NCBI GenBank assembly: GCA_946545475.1
Contig: CAMNNO010000005.1
Coordinates: 1-40,719 of the forward strand
Direction of reading: 5' to 3'
Source of the DNA: an uncultured Blautia sp.
Lineage (GTDB): Bacteria > Bacillota > Clostridia > Lachnospirales > Lachnospiraceae
Length of the DNA: 40,719 bases
Each line of letters opens with the position of its first letter. The first letter of the stretch is position 1. This document shows positions 1 to 6,930 of this stretch, piece by piece. Both the position numbers and the translations under genes were made by a program. Below the pieces are notes generated by a model that was given only the letters and a program-made list of their open reading frames with translations, ran no database searches and was not told where the DNA came from.

Positions 1-18
1 CTGGTGAACCATTTAACA

Positions 19-53
19 GAAGCCACAGACCTTTATGGTCTGTGGTAGTTCAC
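19..53 (+). repeat. 35-bp edge hairpin repeat, left copy
   Basis: GAAGCCACAGACC...TAGTTCAC, containing a 9-bp stem (CCACAGACC with GGTCTGTGG) around TTTAT. It is an exact inverted match of 40665-40699 at the other end of the window. It carries the rsmD stop codon. The hairpin plus flanking TTCAC resembles IS200/IS605-type element ends, which is only a suggestion. Confidence 0.9.
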
Positions 54-590
54 AAACACATGCCGGTTTGTCTTATAGTCCTTGATGCGCACAATGGAAA
101 ACGGCATGTCCTCCAGATAGTCAAAGGAGGCTTCCATATTCTCCTCTACGATGATCAGGCTGTCCGGATGAAGAAGAGTTCCCTCCCCGAGGGCTGACAG
201 CACCTTCTCGGCCAGGCCCTGCCCATAGGGCGGGTCCATGAAGATAATATCAAAAGGCGCTTCTTTTTCCAGGAAACGCAGGCCCTGAAAAACATCCATG
301 GTCAGAAGGCGGCTCCTGTCCGAAAGCCTGGTAAAGGCAAGGTTCTTTTTTATACATTCGCTGGCCCTGGGGTTTTTCTCCACAAACGCGGCATAGGAAG
401 CCCCGCGGCTCAGGGCTTCTATGCCAATACCGCCGCTGCCGGCAAAAAGATCGAGGAACCGGCAGCCGGGGATATCGTTCTGGAGCATATTGAACAGGGT
501 CTCTTTAATTCGGTCGGTGGTGGGACGGGTCTCGTCCCCTGGAATGGTAACCAGGTTAAGTCTCCTGGCTGTTCCGGCGATAACTCTCAT
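33..590 (-). CDS. rsmD: 16S rRNA (guanine966-N2)-methyltransferase RsmD
   Basis: Predicted SAM-dependent methyltransferase that modifies G966 of 16S rRNA during 30S assembly. The 185 residues match the family length. Visible motifs are the N-terminal MRVIAGTARR, RPTTDRIKETLFN, the SAM-binding FLDLFAGSGGIGIEALSRGA, and the catalytic DPPYG. AGAGG stands about 6 bases before the ATG. The upstream neighbour in transcription order is mgsA, 73 bases away. The final codons (Y-H-R-P-stop) lie inside the palindromic repeat at the left window edge, so the natural C-terminus has probably been replaced by repeat sequence. coaD, a common neighbour of rsmD, is not in view. Confidence 0.95.
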   Translation of the reverse strand: MRVIAGTARRLNLVTIPGDETRPTTDRIKETLFNMLQNDIPGCRFLDLFAGSGGIGIEALSRGASYAAFVEKNPRASECIKKNLAFTRLSDRSRLLTMDVFQGLRFLEKEAPFDIIFMDPPYGQGLAEKVLSALGEGTLLHPDSLIIVEENMEASFDYLEDMPFSIVRIKDYKTNRHVFVNYHRP

Positions 591-663
591 GCGAAACCTC
601 TGCTTGGGAAACCGGCCGCCTCATGCCCGGCCGGCCATATGCTTTTTTGGTGAAGACTATGGC

Positions 664-1071
664 TCAGTCCTCAGAGCTTTTCAGGTTAAGGCGATAATCC
701 AGGTCGCCGCGGGCAAGCCCGAGGATGAGGAGTTCCGCGGTAGCAATGTTCGTCGCTACCGGGATGGAATACTGGTCACATCTTTTGGCAATGTTCTGAA
801 TATCCGGCTCCTTGGGGTCGATCATGGCCGGGTTGTAAAACAGGATGGCCAGATCCATGTCCTGCCTTTCGACCATCTGGATGAACTGCTGGTCACCGCC
901 CAGGCTGCCGGCGAGAAACTTGTGAACCTTAAGGCCGGTAACTTCCTCGATCCTGCGGCCTGTGGTACCGGTGGCATAAACCTCGTGCTTGGCAAGGATA
1001 TTCTTATAGGCAATGCAGAAATCCTCAATAAGCACCTTTTTGCTGTTATGAGCTATTATGCCTAAGTTCAT
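664..1071 (-). CDS. mgsA: Methylglyoxal synthase
   Basis: Converts dihydroxyacetone phosphate to methylglyoxal and phosphate, a cytosolic bypass of lower glycolysis used when phosphate is scarce or sugar phosphates accumulate. The 135-residue protein shows the early His motif (IIAHNSKK), TGTTGRRIEE for phosphate binding, the catalytic-Asp segment LAGSLGGDQQ, then DMDLAILFYNP and the C-terminal PVATNIATAELLI. I start it at the ATG of MNLGII because GGAGGTG lies 6 bases upstream; an earlier in-frame start at 1101 would place that ribosome site inside the gene. It has its own sigma-70-like promoter in the gap after rng. Confidence 0.95.
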   Translation of the reverse strand: MNLGIIAHNSKKVLIEDFCIAYKNILAKHEVYATGTTGRRIEEVTGLKVHKFLAGSLGGDQQFIQMVERQDMDLAILFYNPAMIDPKEPDIQNIAKRCDQYSIPVATNIATAELLILGLARGDLDYRLNLKSSED

Positions 1072-1112
1072 ATATTCACCTCCCATCAGAATAATGAGCA
1101 TAATTCATCGTT

Positions 1113-1141
1113 ATTATAACAAATACACAAAGCAACCGCAA
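1113..1141 (-). promoter_or_regulatory. Sigma-70-like promoter for mgsA
   Basis: On the minus strand, TTGCGG (1141-1136) and TATAAT (1118-1113) are separated by 17 bases. A TG one base before the -10 makes it an extended -10 type. It lies about 40 bases upstream of the mgsA start codon and downstream of rng, so mgsA (and perhaps rsmD) can be expressed apart from the radical-SAM/rng operon. Confidence 0.65.
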
Positions 1142-1183
1142 ACATTATCTTGTGTGTTTAGCAAAAAGTACAAAAGCGTATAA

Positions 1184-2401
1184 TTATTCATGGCCGGCAC
1201 ATCTAATCCGGTTAATGTCCTCGATGAGGGGGCGGCGCTTTTTCTTCCTGGTCATCTCAAATATATTCAGCGGCGTGATATCGACCGCCACGGCCCTGAT
1301 CGGATCCTTGCGGAGCGCCTTTTTCAGCACGTGGTAGAGCTCGTCCAGGTGGTCGGGATTGGACAGGTTGATGAAATCCGTCAGGATAATGCCGGACAGG
1401 TTCCGGAGGCGGATCTGTCGGGCGATCTCGCCTGCTGCCTCCAGGTTGATCTTGCGGAAGGTTTCTTCCGCCTTTTTGCCGCTGATGTTTTTGCCGGTGT
1501 TGACGTCTATCGACACAAACGCCTCGGTCTGCTCGATCATCAGGAAGCCCCCGCTTTTCAGCCATACCTTCTCCCGGCACGCCTCATCGATGGCCTGCTC
1601 GATGGCATAAAGCTTATAGAGCGGCAGCAGCTTATCGTCGTAAAAGCGAAGGGCCGTATTTTCCGGCAGCTGTACAGCGCCCCCCTCCTGCAAGTGCTGC
1701 AGGCAGGACGGCATGTCCGTCACCACCTCATCGAGCTCCCGGTGGCGGATGCCCTGGAGCATCTCAATATAAAAAGGCTCAGGGGAGTAGACCCTGCTGT
1801 AAATGGTCCGGTGCCGTCCCAGGACGACCGCGTTATGATACCTCTCCTTCAGGCGCGAGAACTCCTCAAGGATGTCCTCTTCCTTCGCGTCCGCGGCATT
1901 GGTCCGCACAATGGTGCCGAACTCCTTATCCGGGCGGCCGATCTCATCCTGGAAAAAGCCGGCCAGGCGCCTTCGCTCTTCGGCTTCCAGCTTCCTGGAC
2001 AGGCCAAACGAGCGGTCGCCGCTTGTCAGCACCACGTACTGGCCTGTGATCGTCAGGTTTGCGCTAAGGCGCGGCAGCTTTCCCTTCATGGCATCGCGGG
2101 ATACCTGAACCAGCACCTCATCCCCCACCTTAAGGGCTGTGCCGTCCTTCTTTCCGGTATAGATAAGGTCCTTTTCTTCTTCCAGTGGAAAATATCCGTT
2201 CAGCTCCGGCGCAATGCGGATAAAGGCAGCCTGTATATTCTGTGAAATGCTGTCTACCCGTCCGACATAGATGTTTCCCAGTATCGAAGGGTCATCTTGC
2301 TCGCCGATGGCCAGGTCATAGATCCGGCCATCCTCAACAAGGGCGCCGACAGCCACCGGAACGCCTTCCATCTCCATATGGGCGATGACAAAACGTCTCA
2401 T
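1184..2401 (-). CDS. rng: Ribonuclease E/G family protein
   Basis: Single-strand-specific endoribonuclease of the RNase E/G family, expected to act in rRNA maturation and mRNA decay. The N-terminal S1-like region (NIYVGRVDSI...AAFIRI) is followed by the DNase-I-like catalytic domain. The two metal-binding aspartates are visible as D299 (SIDVNTGKN) and D342 (ILTDFINLSNPDH), 43 residues apart, the same spacing as D303/D346 of E. coli RNase E. The protein ends at residue 405, just after a basic TRKKKRRP stretch, and lacks the CPxCxG Zn-link and small domain of the longer enzymes. Its ATG overlaps the stop of the DUF2344 gene by 4 bases, so the three-gene unit is translationally coupled. Confidence 0.92.
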   Translation of the reverse strand: MRRFVIAHMEMEGVPVAVGALVEDGRIYDLAIGEQDDPSILGNIYVGRVDSISQNIQAAFIRIAPELNGYFPLEEEKDLIYTGKKDGTALKVGDEVLVQVSRDAMKGKLPRLSANLTITGQYVVLTSGDRSFGLSRKLEAEERRRLAGFFQDEIGRPDKEFGTIVRTNAADAKEEDILEEFSRLKERYHNAVVLGRHRTIYSRVYSPEPFYIEMLQGIRHRELDEVVTDMPSCLQHLQEGGAVQLPENTALRFYDDKLLPLYKLYAIEQAIDEACREKVWLKSGGFLMIEQTEAFVSIDVNTGKNISGKKAEETFRKINLEAAGEIARQIRLRNLSGIILTDFINLSNPDHLDELYHVLKKALRKDPIRAVAVDITPLNIFEMTRKKKRRPLIEDINRIRCAGHE

Positions 2402-3237
2402 AGGGCTTCATCCTCACATCCGGAGAGGGCCCCAGCGTTATCTTCGGGCTCCTCGTTCTCACTCTTATGGCCAGGAAGGACCGAAGTCTCCTCCCGGCCC
2501 TCCTCCCGGTAAGCCTTCACGCCCTCGTCTTCGCCCAGGGCATACAGGGGGACAAAATCGTGCGTTTCCCCATCCCCCCTGTCCGCGTAGACCTCAAGCC
2601 GGCAGATCGTAAAGGACACATCCTCCCCGTCCTGCCCGGCAAAACGGATAAAGGAGCGCATCATGTCTTCCGGCCGGGTATAGTTTCCGCTGGCGGAAGC
2701 GAGGCGGCAGAAGATGGCTTCTCCCCTCTCCTCCATCTCATAGATATAGGGGCGGATATCCACCTGGCGCTCCCCGTTCTTGCCTTCTTTTGTTATCCAT
2801 ATCTCCTTCTCCTTGAGGAAGGCGCCCATCTTTCCGGAAATATCTCCCTTCATCGCCCGTCCGGGGCGGAAACGTATCTCGTAATCGGCGGCCGCCACCA
2901 GGGACATGGCGTTCTGGGCTTTTCCCTCCGGAATGCGGACCATGGCCAGCACGTTAATGTCCTCGACCATAGCCGCCTGGAGGCGTTCTCTTAAGGCATA
3001 AAGGTCAAGGGGAGAGTTCTCCTCCTCGGCAAGCTCCAGGTCAAAATATTCGCCCAGGCTTTCAATGCCGACCCCCAGGGGGGAAGCAAAGGACATGATC
3101 ATATGCGGGCTGAAACCGCCGGAAAAGGCCGCCGGAAGGCCCGCCCTCCTGATCGCCTTCTGGAAGTAGCGCATGGTGTCCAGGTGGCCGACAAACTTCA
3201 TGGGGCCGACCTTGGAAAACTTAATCCTTACCTTCAA
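2398..3237 (-). CDS. TIGR03936-type (DUF2344) radical-SAM-associated protein
   Basis: Protein of 279 residues belonging to the DUF2344 family, recognised from VRIKFSKVGPMKFVGHLD, FSPHMIMSFASPLGVGIES and the acidic middle. The family is nearly always encoded next to, or fused with, the large radical-SAM protein upstream, and its biochemical role is not established. I choose the TTG of (M)KVRIKF as start: the minus strand reads AGGAGG, eight bases, then TTG. The ATG 18 bases earlier (3255) lies within that ribosome site and is unlikely to be used. The gene overlaps the radical-SAM gene by 17 bases and rng by 4. The tail after about residue 240 is acidic and low-complexity. Confidence 0.88.
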   Translation of the reverse strand: MKVRIKFSKVGPMKFVGHLDTMRYFQKAIRRAGLPAAFSGGFSPHMIMSFASPLGVGIESLGEYFDLELAEEENSPLDLYALRERLQAAMVEDINVLAMVRIPEGKAQNAMSLVAAADYEIRFRPGRAMKGDISGKMGAFLKEKEIWITKEGKNGERQVDIRPYIYEMEERGEAIFCRLASASGNYTRPEDMMRSFIRFAGQDGEDVSFTICRLEVYADRGDGETHDFVPLYALGEDEGVKAYREEGREETSVLPGHKSENEEPEDNAGALSGCEDEAL

Positions 3238-5089
3238 CGCACACACCTCCTCCATACGCCAGGGCGCCGCACCCGGAGCACGCCTGCCGACAGTTTGGCG
3301 TCACGGTCTCCTTAAGGGCGTTCTGCCATTCCCGCCACAGGAAAGAGCGGGTAACGCCGGCATCGATAAAGTCCCAGGGAAGGATCTCATCAAAGGATCG
3401 CTCCCGGGTCGTATAAAAATCAAGATCCGTCCCCGCCTCTTCCATGGCTTTTTTCCAGATATCCATATGGAAGCTCTCCGTCCAGGCGTCGTAAAGGGCT
3501 CCCATCTCATAGGCCTTTTGGATGACAGCGCCGCAGCGGCGGTCTCCGCGGGCCAGAAAGCCTTCCAGCACGGTCACATCCGGCTCATGCCAGTTATAGC
3601 GGATGCTCTTCTGGTTCAGCATGGCGCGCACCTCGGCTTTAACGACCTTGGCCTTTTCTATAAAGGCCTCCTCCGTTCCCATGCCCACCCACTGGAAGGG
3701 CGTAAAGGGCTTGGGGACAAAGAAGGAGGTGCTGACGGTGATCTGGACCTTGCCGTGGCGCTGCTCCTTGGGGATCTCGTCGTAATAGGTCTCGGCGATC
3801 TTCTCGGCCAGATGGGCGATGCCCTTCATGTCCTCCTCCGTCTCGGTGGGAAGGCCGAGCATAAAGTAAAGCTTCACGCGGTTCCAGCCCCCGTGGAAGG
3901 CATCGGCCGCCCCCTTAAGGATCACCTCTTCCGTAAGGCCCTTGTTGATCACATCCCGGAGCCTCTGCGAGCCGGCCTCGGGGGCGAAGGTCAGGCTGCT
4001 TTTGCGCACATCCTGGACCTTGCTCATCACATCCAGGGCAAAGGCGTCAATGCGGAGCGAGGGAAGAGAGATATTCACCGCTTTTCCCTTAAACTCATCG
4101 ATCAGGAAATTAACCAGCTCCGGAAGGTCGCGGTAGTCGCTGGAACTTAAGGAGCTTAGGGATATCTCCTCGTGGCCGGTGCCATCCAGCATCTCCCGGG
4201 CCGATTCCTTAAGCTCCTCCACCGGGCGCTCCCGGGTCGGGCGGTAGAGCATGCCGGCCTGGCAGAAGCGGCAGCCCCTGATGCACCCCCTCATGATCTC
4301 CAGGGTGACGCGGTCCTGCGTGGCCTTGATGAACGGGACGACAGGCGCCTTGATGCGGTGATAGCTTTTGTCCATGTCGAGGACGAGCTGGCGCGCCACC
4401 TTTTGGGGAACATCCTCGTAAAGGGGCGTAAAGGAAGCTATGGTCCCGTCTTCTTTATAGCTTACCTGATAGAGCGACGGCACATAGATGCCGGGAATGT
4501 GAGCCGCCTTCCGCAGGAAATCGGCCCGGCTGCCGCCGTTCTTTTTATTCTCTTTATAGGCGTCGAAGAGGGCGTCGTAAGAAGTCTCCCCCTCCCCGAT
4601 ATAAAACAGGTCAAAAAAATCCGCCATGGGCTCAGGATTATAGGCGCATGTCCCGCCGCCAATCACGATAGGCCCCTCTGTTCGCTCGGAAGCCTTAAGA
4701 GGGATGCCGGAAAGGTCAAGGACCTGCAGCGCGTTGGTGTAGCACATTTCGTACCCCATGGAAATGCCAAGGAAATCAAAATCCCGTATGGGCTCCTGGG
4801 ATTCCAGGGCGAAAAGGCGAAGGCCCTCCCGCCGCATAACGCTGTCCAGATCCGTCCACGGGGAAAAGACCCTCTCGCACCACACGTCGGGTCTCTGGTT
4901 AAACAGGTCATACAGGATCATAAGACCCAGGTTCGACATCCCGATCTCGTAGACATCCGGGAAGCACATGGCAAAGCGGATATCGACGGAATCCTTATCC
5001 TTGACGATGGCGTTCACCTCGCCGCCTATATACCGGGCGGCCTTGTCGACGGACAGCAGCACATCGTCACTGAGGGCAAGCTTTCTCAT
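3221..5089 (-). CDS. TIGR03960-type B12-binding-like radical SAM protein
   Basis: Large (622 aa) cytosolic radical-SAM protein. An N-terminal cobalamin-binding-like Rossmann region (residues about 35-180, with FAMCFPDVYEIGMSNLG and GPIVIGGGTCAYNPEP) precedes the radical-SAM barrel. The [4Fe-4S] motif CIRGCRFC is at C269, C273 and C276. The HEISLSSLSSSDY, LPSLRIDAF and FAPEAGSQRLRDVINKG segments are typical of the family. The reaction is unknown; its fixed partner DUF2344 and the neighbouring RNase G hint at a role in RNA or translation, but that is inference from gene order. It is the first gene of the operon, and the space upstream is packed with palindromic repeats. Confidence 0.92.
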   Translation of the reverse strand: MRKLALSDDVLLSVDKAARYIGGEVNAIVKDKDSVDIRFAMCFPDVYEIGMSNLGLMILYDLFNQRPDVWCERVFSPWTDLDSVMRREGLRLFALESQEPIRDFDFLGISMGYEMCYTNALQVLDLSGIPLKASERTEGPIVIGGGTCAYNPEPMADFFDLFYIGEGETSYDALFDAYKENKKNGGSRADFLRKAAHIPGIYVPSLYQVSYKEDGTIASFTPLYEDVPQKVARQLVLDMDKSYHRIKAPVVPFIKATQDRVTLEIMRGCIRGCRFCQAGMLYRPTRERPVEELKESAREMLDGTGHEEISLSSLSSSDYRDLPELVNFLIDEFKGKAVNISLPSLRIDAFALDVMSKVQDVRKSSLTFAPEAGSQRLRDVINKGLTEEVILKGAADAFHGGWNRVKLYFMLGLPTETEEDMKGIAHLAEKIAETYYDEIPKEQRHGKVQITVSTSFFVPKPFTPFQWVGMGTEEAFIEKAKVVKAEVRAMLNQKSIRYNWHEPDVTVLEGFLARGDRRCGAVIQKAYEMGALYDAWTESFHMDIWKKAMEEAGTDLDFYTTRERSFDEILPWDFIDAGVTRSFLWREWQNALKETVTPNCRQACSGCGALAYGGGVCVEGKD

Positions 5090-5117
5090 ATTATAAATGC
5101 CTCTTTCCCATTATTAT

Positions 5118-5211
5118 AGGAAACGAATAAAGCGCTTGCGCTTTCATTCGTTTCCTGCGCCGAATTTTTGCCGCTTTAGCGGCATTATTCCGCTGAAAAT
5201 TCGTGTGCATA
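5118..5211 (+). repeat. 94-bp double-hairpin repeat, copy 1
   Basis: Two adjacent hairpins. The first is GGAAACGAAT paired with ATTCGTTTCC around an AAAGCG/CGCTTT inner stem. The second has CGAATTTT with AAAATTCG outer arms and an inner GCCGC-TTTA-GCGGC hairpin. The copy ends in GCATA. A second copy follows after 4 bases and a third, inverted copy lies at 30210-30303, all 94 bp. The stretch 5090-5401 upstream of the radical-SAM gene consists almost entirely of this copy, the next one, and a different 104-bp element. No ORF is evident there. Confidence 0.88.
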
Positions 5212-5215
5212 TTTT

Positions 5216-5309
5216 AGGAAACGAATAAAGCGCCTCTCGTTTTCATTCGTTTCCTGCGCCGAATTTTCGCCGCTTTAGCGGCCGTTTCCGCTGAAAATCC
5301 GTGCGCATA
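5216..5309 (+). repeat. 94-bp double-hairpin repeat, copy 2
   Basis: Tandem partner of the 5118-5211 copy in the same orientation. The outer arms of the first hairpin are identical, but the inner stem and loop have diverged (CTCTCG instead of TTGCGC), while the inner GCCGC-TTTA-GCGGC hairpin of the second is kept. Because stems are better conserved than loops, structure may be maintained. Confidence 0.88.
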
Positions 5310-5315
5310 CGATAT

Positions 5316-5419
5316 TATACTCGCGAGCAAATTTAATTGCCGACTGTAATTTTCTGCCGCGGTATATGCAGTTACACTAAAATAATTGCCTCCGGCAATT
5401 ATTAAGTGTAACTAGTATA
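5316..5419 (+). repeat. Modular TATA-ended palindromic element, copy 1 (104 bp)
   Basis: Begins TATACTCGCGAG, ends CTAGTATA, so the tips are short inverted repeats. The order is a head module (palindromes CTCGCGAG and CCGCGG around an AATTGC...GTAATT hairpin, then TATATGCA) followed by a roughly 19-bp-stem hairpin starting GTTACACTAAAATAATTGCC. The last 18 bases encode, on the minus strand, the final five residues and stop of the cobS-like gene. A 104-bp relative in the same orientation lies at 6827-6930; longer forms are at 10825-10999 and 40402-40587. Confidence 0.9.
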
Positions 5420-6271
5420 TTTCATAAAGACCACGCAGAAGGCGATGATCGCGGCGGCAGCCGTTTCGGACAGGCAGATGTAAAAGCCCGTGGCCTCTTT
5501 TGTCAGGCCGCCATGATATTTTAGTGACAGCCGCCGGGTATTCAGGTATAAAAGGACCATCCCGGCCGCCGTGCACAGCCCGGTCAGGATGTCCGCGTAA
5601 AGCATGAGCGCACATAGGAGGACGGCCAGGATGCCAAGGATGCTCCGGACCGGCAGCTCCGGCGTCACGTCCTTAAGGCTCTCGGCCCATCCCCCCTGAC
5701 GCAGGAGCGGCCCGGTCAGGATGCCGATGCCGGATATGGTGCGGGACAGGGCAAAGGCCAGGCACAAAACGGCAAGGGCACGGCTGCTGCCATAGATCTG
5801 GCAGCAGCTTCCAAAAAAGAGGAGAAGGTGGCACCCAAGGGCGAACACCGGCAGAGGAGAGACGCGCTTTTCATTCAGCAGGCGAAGGCGCTCTTCCCTG
5901 TCGCCCTGGCCGGCCAGAGAGTTGGCGCTATGTAAAAAGCCTGCCAGGTGAATGTCCCCGAAAAAGAGCACCGGGGAAAGCGCCAGGCATGCCCCGGCAA
6001 AAGACGCGTTGGCGCCGCTGCCGGCGAGCTCTGTCCCGAGAAAAAACAGGATCAGGCCGAAAAGCCCTCCCACCAGCGGGAAAAAGGCCAGGATGTAGGG
6101 AGAGCCTTCCTTTGTCCAGTCCGCCTTTGGCATGGGCAGGCTGGAGAAAAGGGAAAAGGCTGCTTTAAAGCTGTTATATGATCTTAAAGCAAAAACCTTT
6201 AGGGCGTTCTTCCCGGAAGACTTATCCGATGGCTTTTTCCGGATATGGGGAAATTTTAGGGAAGCAGGCAT
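5402..6271 (-). CDS. CobS-like membrane protein with substituted motif aspartates
   Basis: Integral membrane protein (289 aa) resembling adenosylcobinamide-GDP ribazoletransferase (CobS), which joins lower ligand and corrin ring in B12 synthesis. Family traits are FSLFSSLPMP, FFPLVGGLFG, GDIHLAGF...REERLRLL and several hydrophobic helices. In CobS the motif reads roughly GGxHxDGxxDxxD; here, numbering from an in-frame ATG at 6280, the three aspartates are A113, H117 and N120, and the later KD...G motif is also lost. B12 synthase activity is therefore doubtful. There are no other cob genes nearby, and an N-terminal extension of about 35 residues is present. The ATG at 6271 is preferred (AAAGGA 9 bases upstream). 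The C-terminus YTSYT and stop come from a repeat. It could be a decayed or repurposed CobS. Confidence 0.7.
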   Translation of the reverse strand: MPASLKFPHIRKKPSDKSSGKNALKVFALRSYNSFKAAFSLFSSLPMPKADWTKEGSPYILAFFPLVGGLFGLILFFLGTELAGSGANASFAGACLALSPVLFFGDIHLAGFLHSANSLAGQGDREERLRLLNEKRVSPLPVFALGCHLLLFFGSCCQIYGSSRALAVLCLAFALSRTISGIGILTGPLLRQGGWAESLKDVTPELPVRSILGILAVLLCALMLYADILTGLCTAAGMVLLYLNTRRLSLKYHGGLTKEATGFYICLSETAAAAIIAFCVVFMKYTSYT

Positions 6272-6289
6272 TGTTATCATTCCTTTAAT

Positions 6290-6724
6290 TTAATTTTTGA
6301 ATACAAGAAAACGGCTGAAGATATAGTTCAGGATCATGACGACCACGTTAGTCAGGATCTTGGCGCCCAGCTCGGCCATGCCTTTTTTCTCTTTAAAAGC
6401 AGGCAGGCGTGTCAGCCTGGATGACAGAAGCGGCACGCCGATCATTTCGAGGGCCATGGTGATAAGCCTGGCACTGACAAATGTCACAAAGGGCTGGATG
6501 TGGTCGGCAAGGCTGTGGTAGTCCGCATTAAAGACGTAGGAGGCGTTCACCACATAGGCGAATACGATCGCCAGGACAATGGAAATAAAATTTGCCCCGT
6601 TAAGAGGCAGGCCGCAAACGCGCAGCAGCCGGAAGGATATCAGGTTGACAAGAGTTGTGCAGCATCCGAAAAAGATGTAGCGGACAGCCTGGTTTTCAAA
6701 CAGTTCTTCTATTATATGGATCAA
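6290..6724 (-). CDS. GtrA-family membrane protein
   Basis: Small four-helix membrane protein (144 aa) of the GtrA family, commonly proposed to flip undecaprenyl-linked sugars made by a GtrB-like glycosyltransferase. Seen: AVRYIFFGCCTTLVNLISF, a central FISIVLAIVFAYVVNASYVF, and C-terminal NVVVMILNYIFSRFLVF, all typical. The start is TTG; AAAAGGAG lies 7 bases upstream. That ribosome site and start codon form part of a 40-bp unit repeated about three times upstream. The GT2 gene precedes it in transcription order, which supports a lipid-linked sugar transfer pair. Confidence 0.88.
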   Translation of the reverse strand: MIHIIEELFENQAVRYIFFGCCTTLVNLISFRLLRVCGLPLNGANFISIVLAIVFAYVVNASYVFNADYHSLADHIQPFVTFVSARLITMALEMIGVPLLSSRLTRLPAFKEKKGMAELGAKILTNVVVMILNYIFSRFLVFKN

Positions 6725-6830
6725 TGGAAAACTCCTTTTCCCGCTCTATAGGTATATGGATCAATGGAAAACTCCTTTTCCCGCTCTATAGGTATATGGG
6801 GCAACGGAAAACTCCTTTTCCCACTCTATA
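6721..6830 (-). repeat. 40-bp tandem repeat (about 2.75 units) carrying the gtrA ribosome site
   Basis: Units at 6721-6760, 6761-6800 and 6801-6830 (partial) are nearly identical, with small changes only in the third. Each contains GGAAAACTCCTTTTCC, which on the minus strand is a GGAAAA-GGAG-TTTTCC hairpin showing a Shine-Dalgarno core in the loop, followed by TTG in the first two. The unit nearest the gene provides the real gtrA start; since 40 is not a multiple of 3, the extra starts lie in other frames. Confidence 0.9.
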
Positions 6831-6930
6831 CTCGCGAGCGAATTTAATTGCCGACTGCAATTTTTCGCCGCGGTATATGCAGAAGTACTAAGAAAATTAC
6901 CGATGGTAATTTTCAATTACTTCTAGTATA
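6827..6930 (+). repeat. Modular TATA-ended palindromic element, copy 2 (104 bp)
   Basis: Same length, orientation and head module as the copy at 5316-5419, but carrying a different second hairpin (GAAGTACTAAGAAAATTACC with its partner ending TTACTTC). It ends CTAGTATA. Its last 18 bases encode the final five residues and stop of the GT2 gene on the minus strand. Together with copy 1 it brackets the gtrA/cobS-like segment in direct orientation. Confidence 0.9.
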
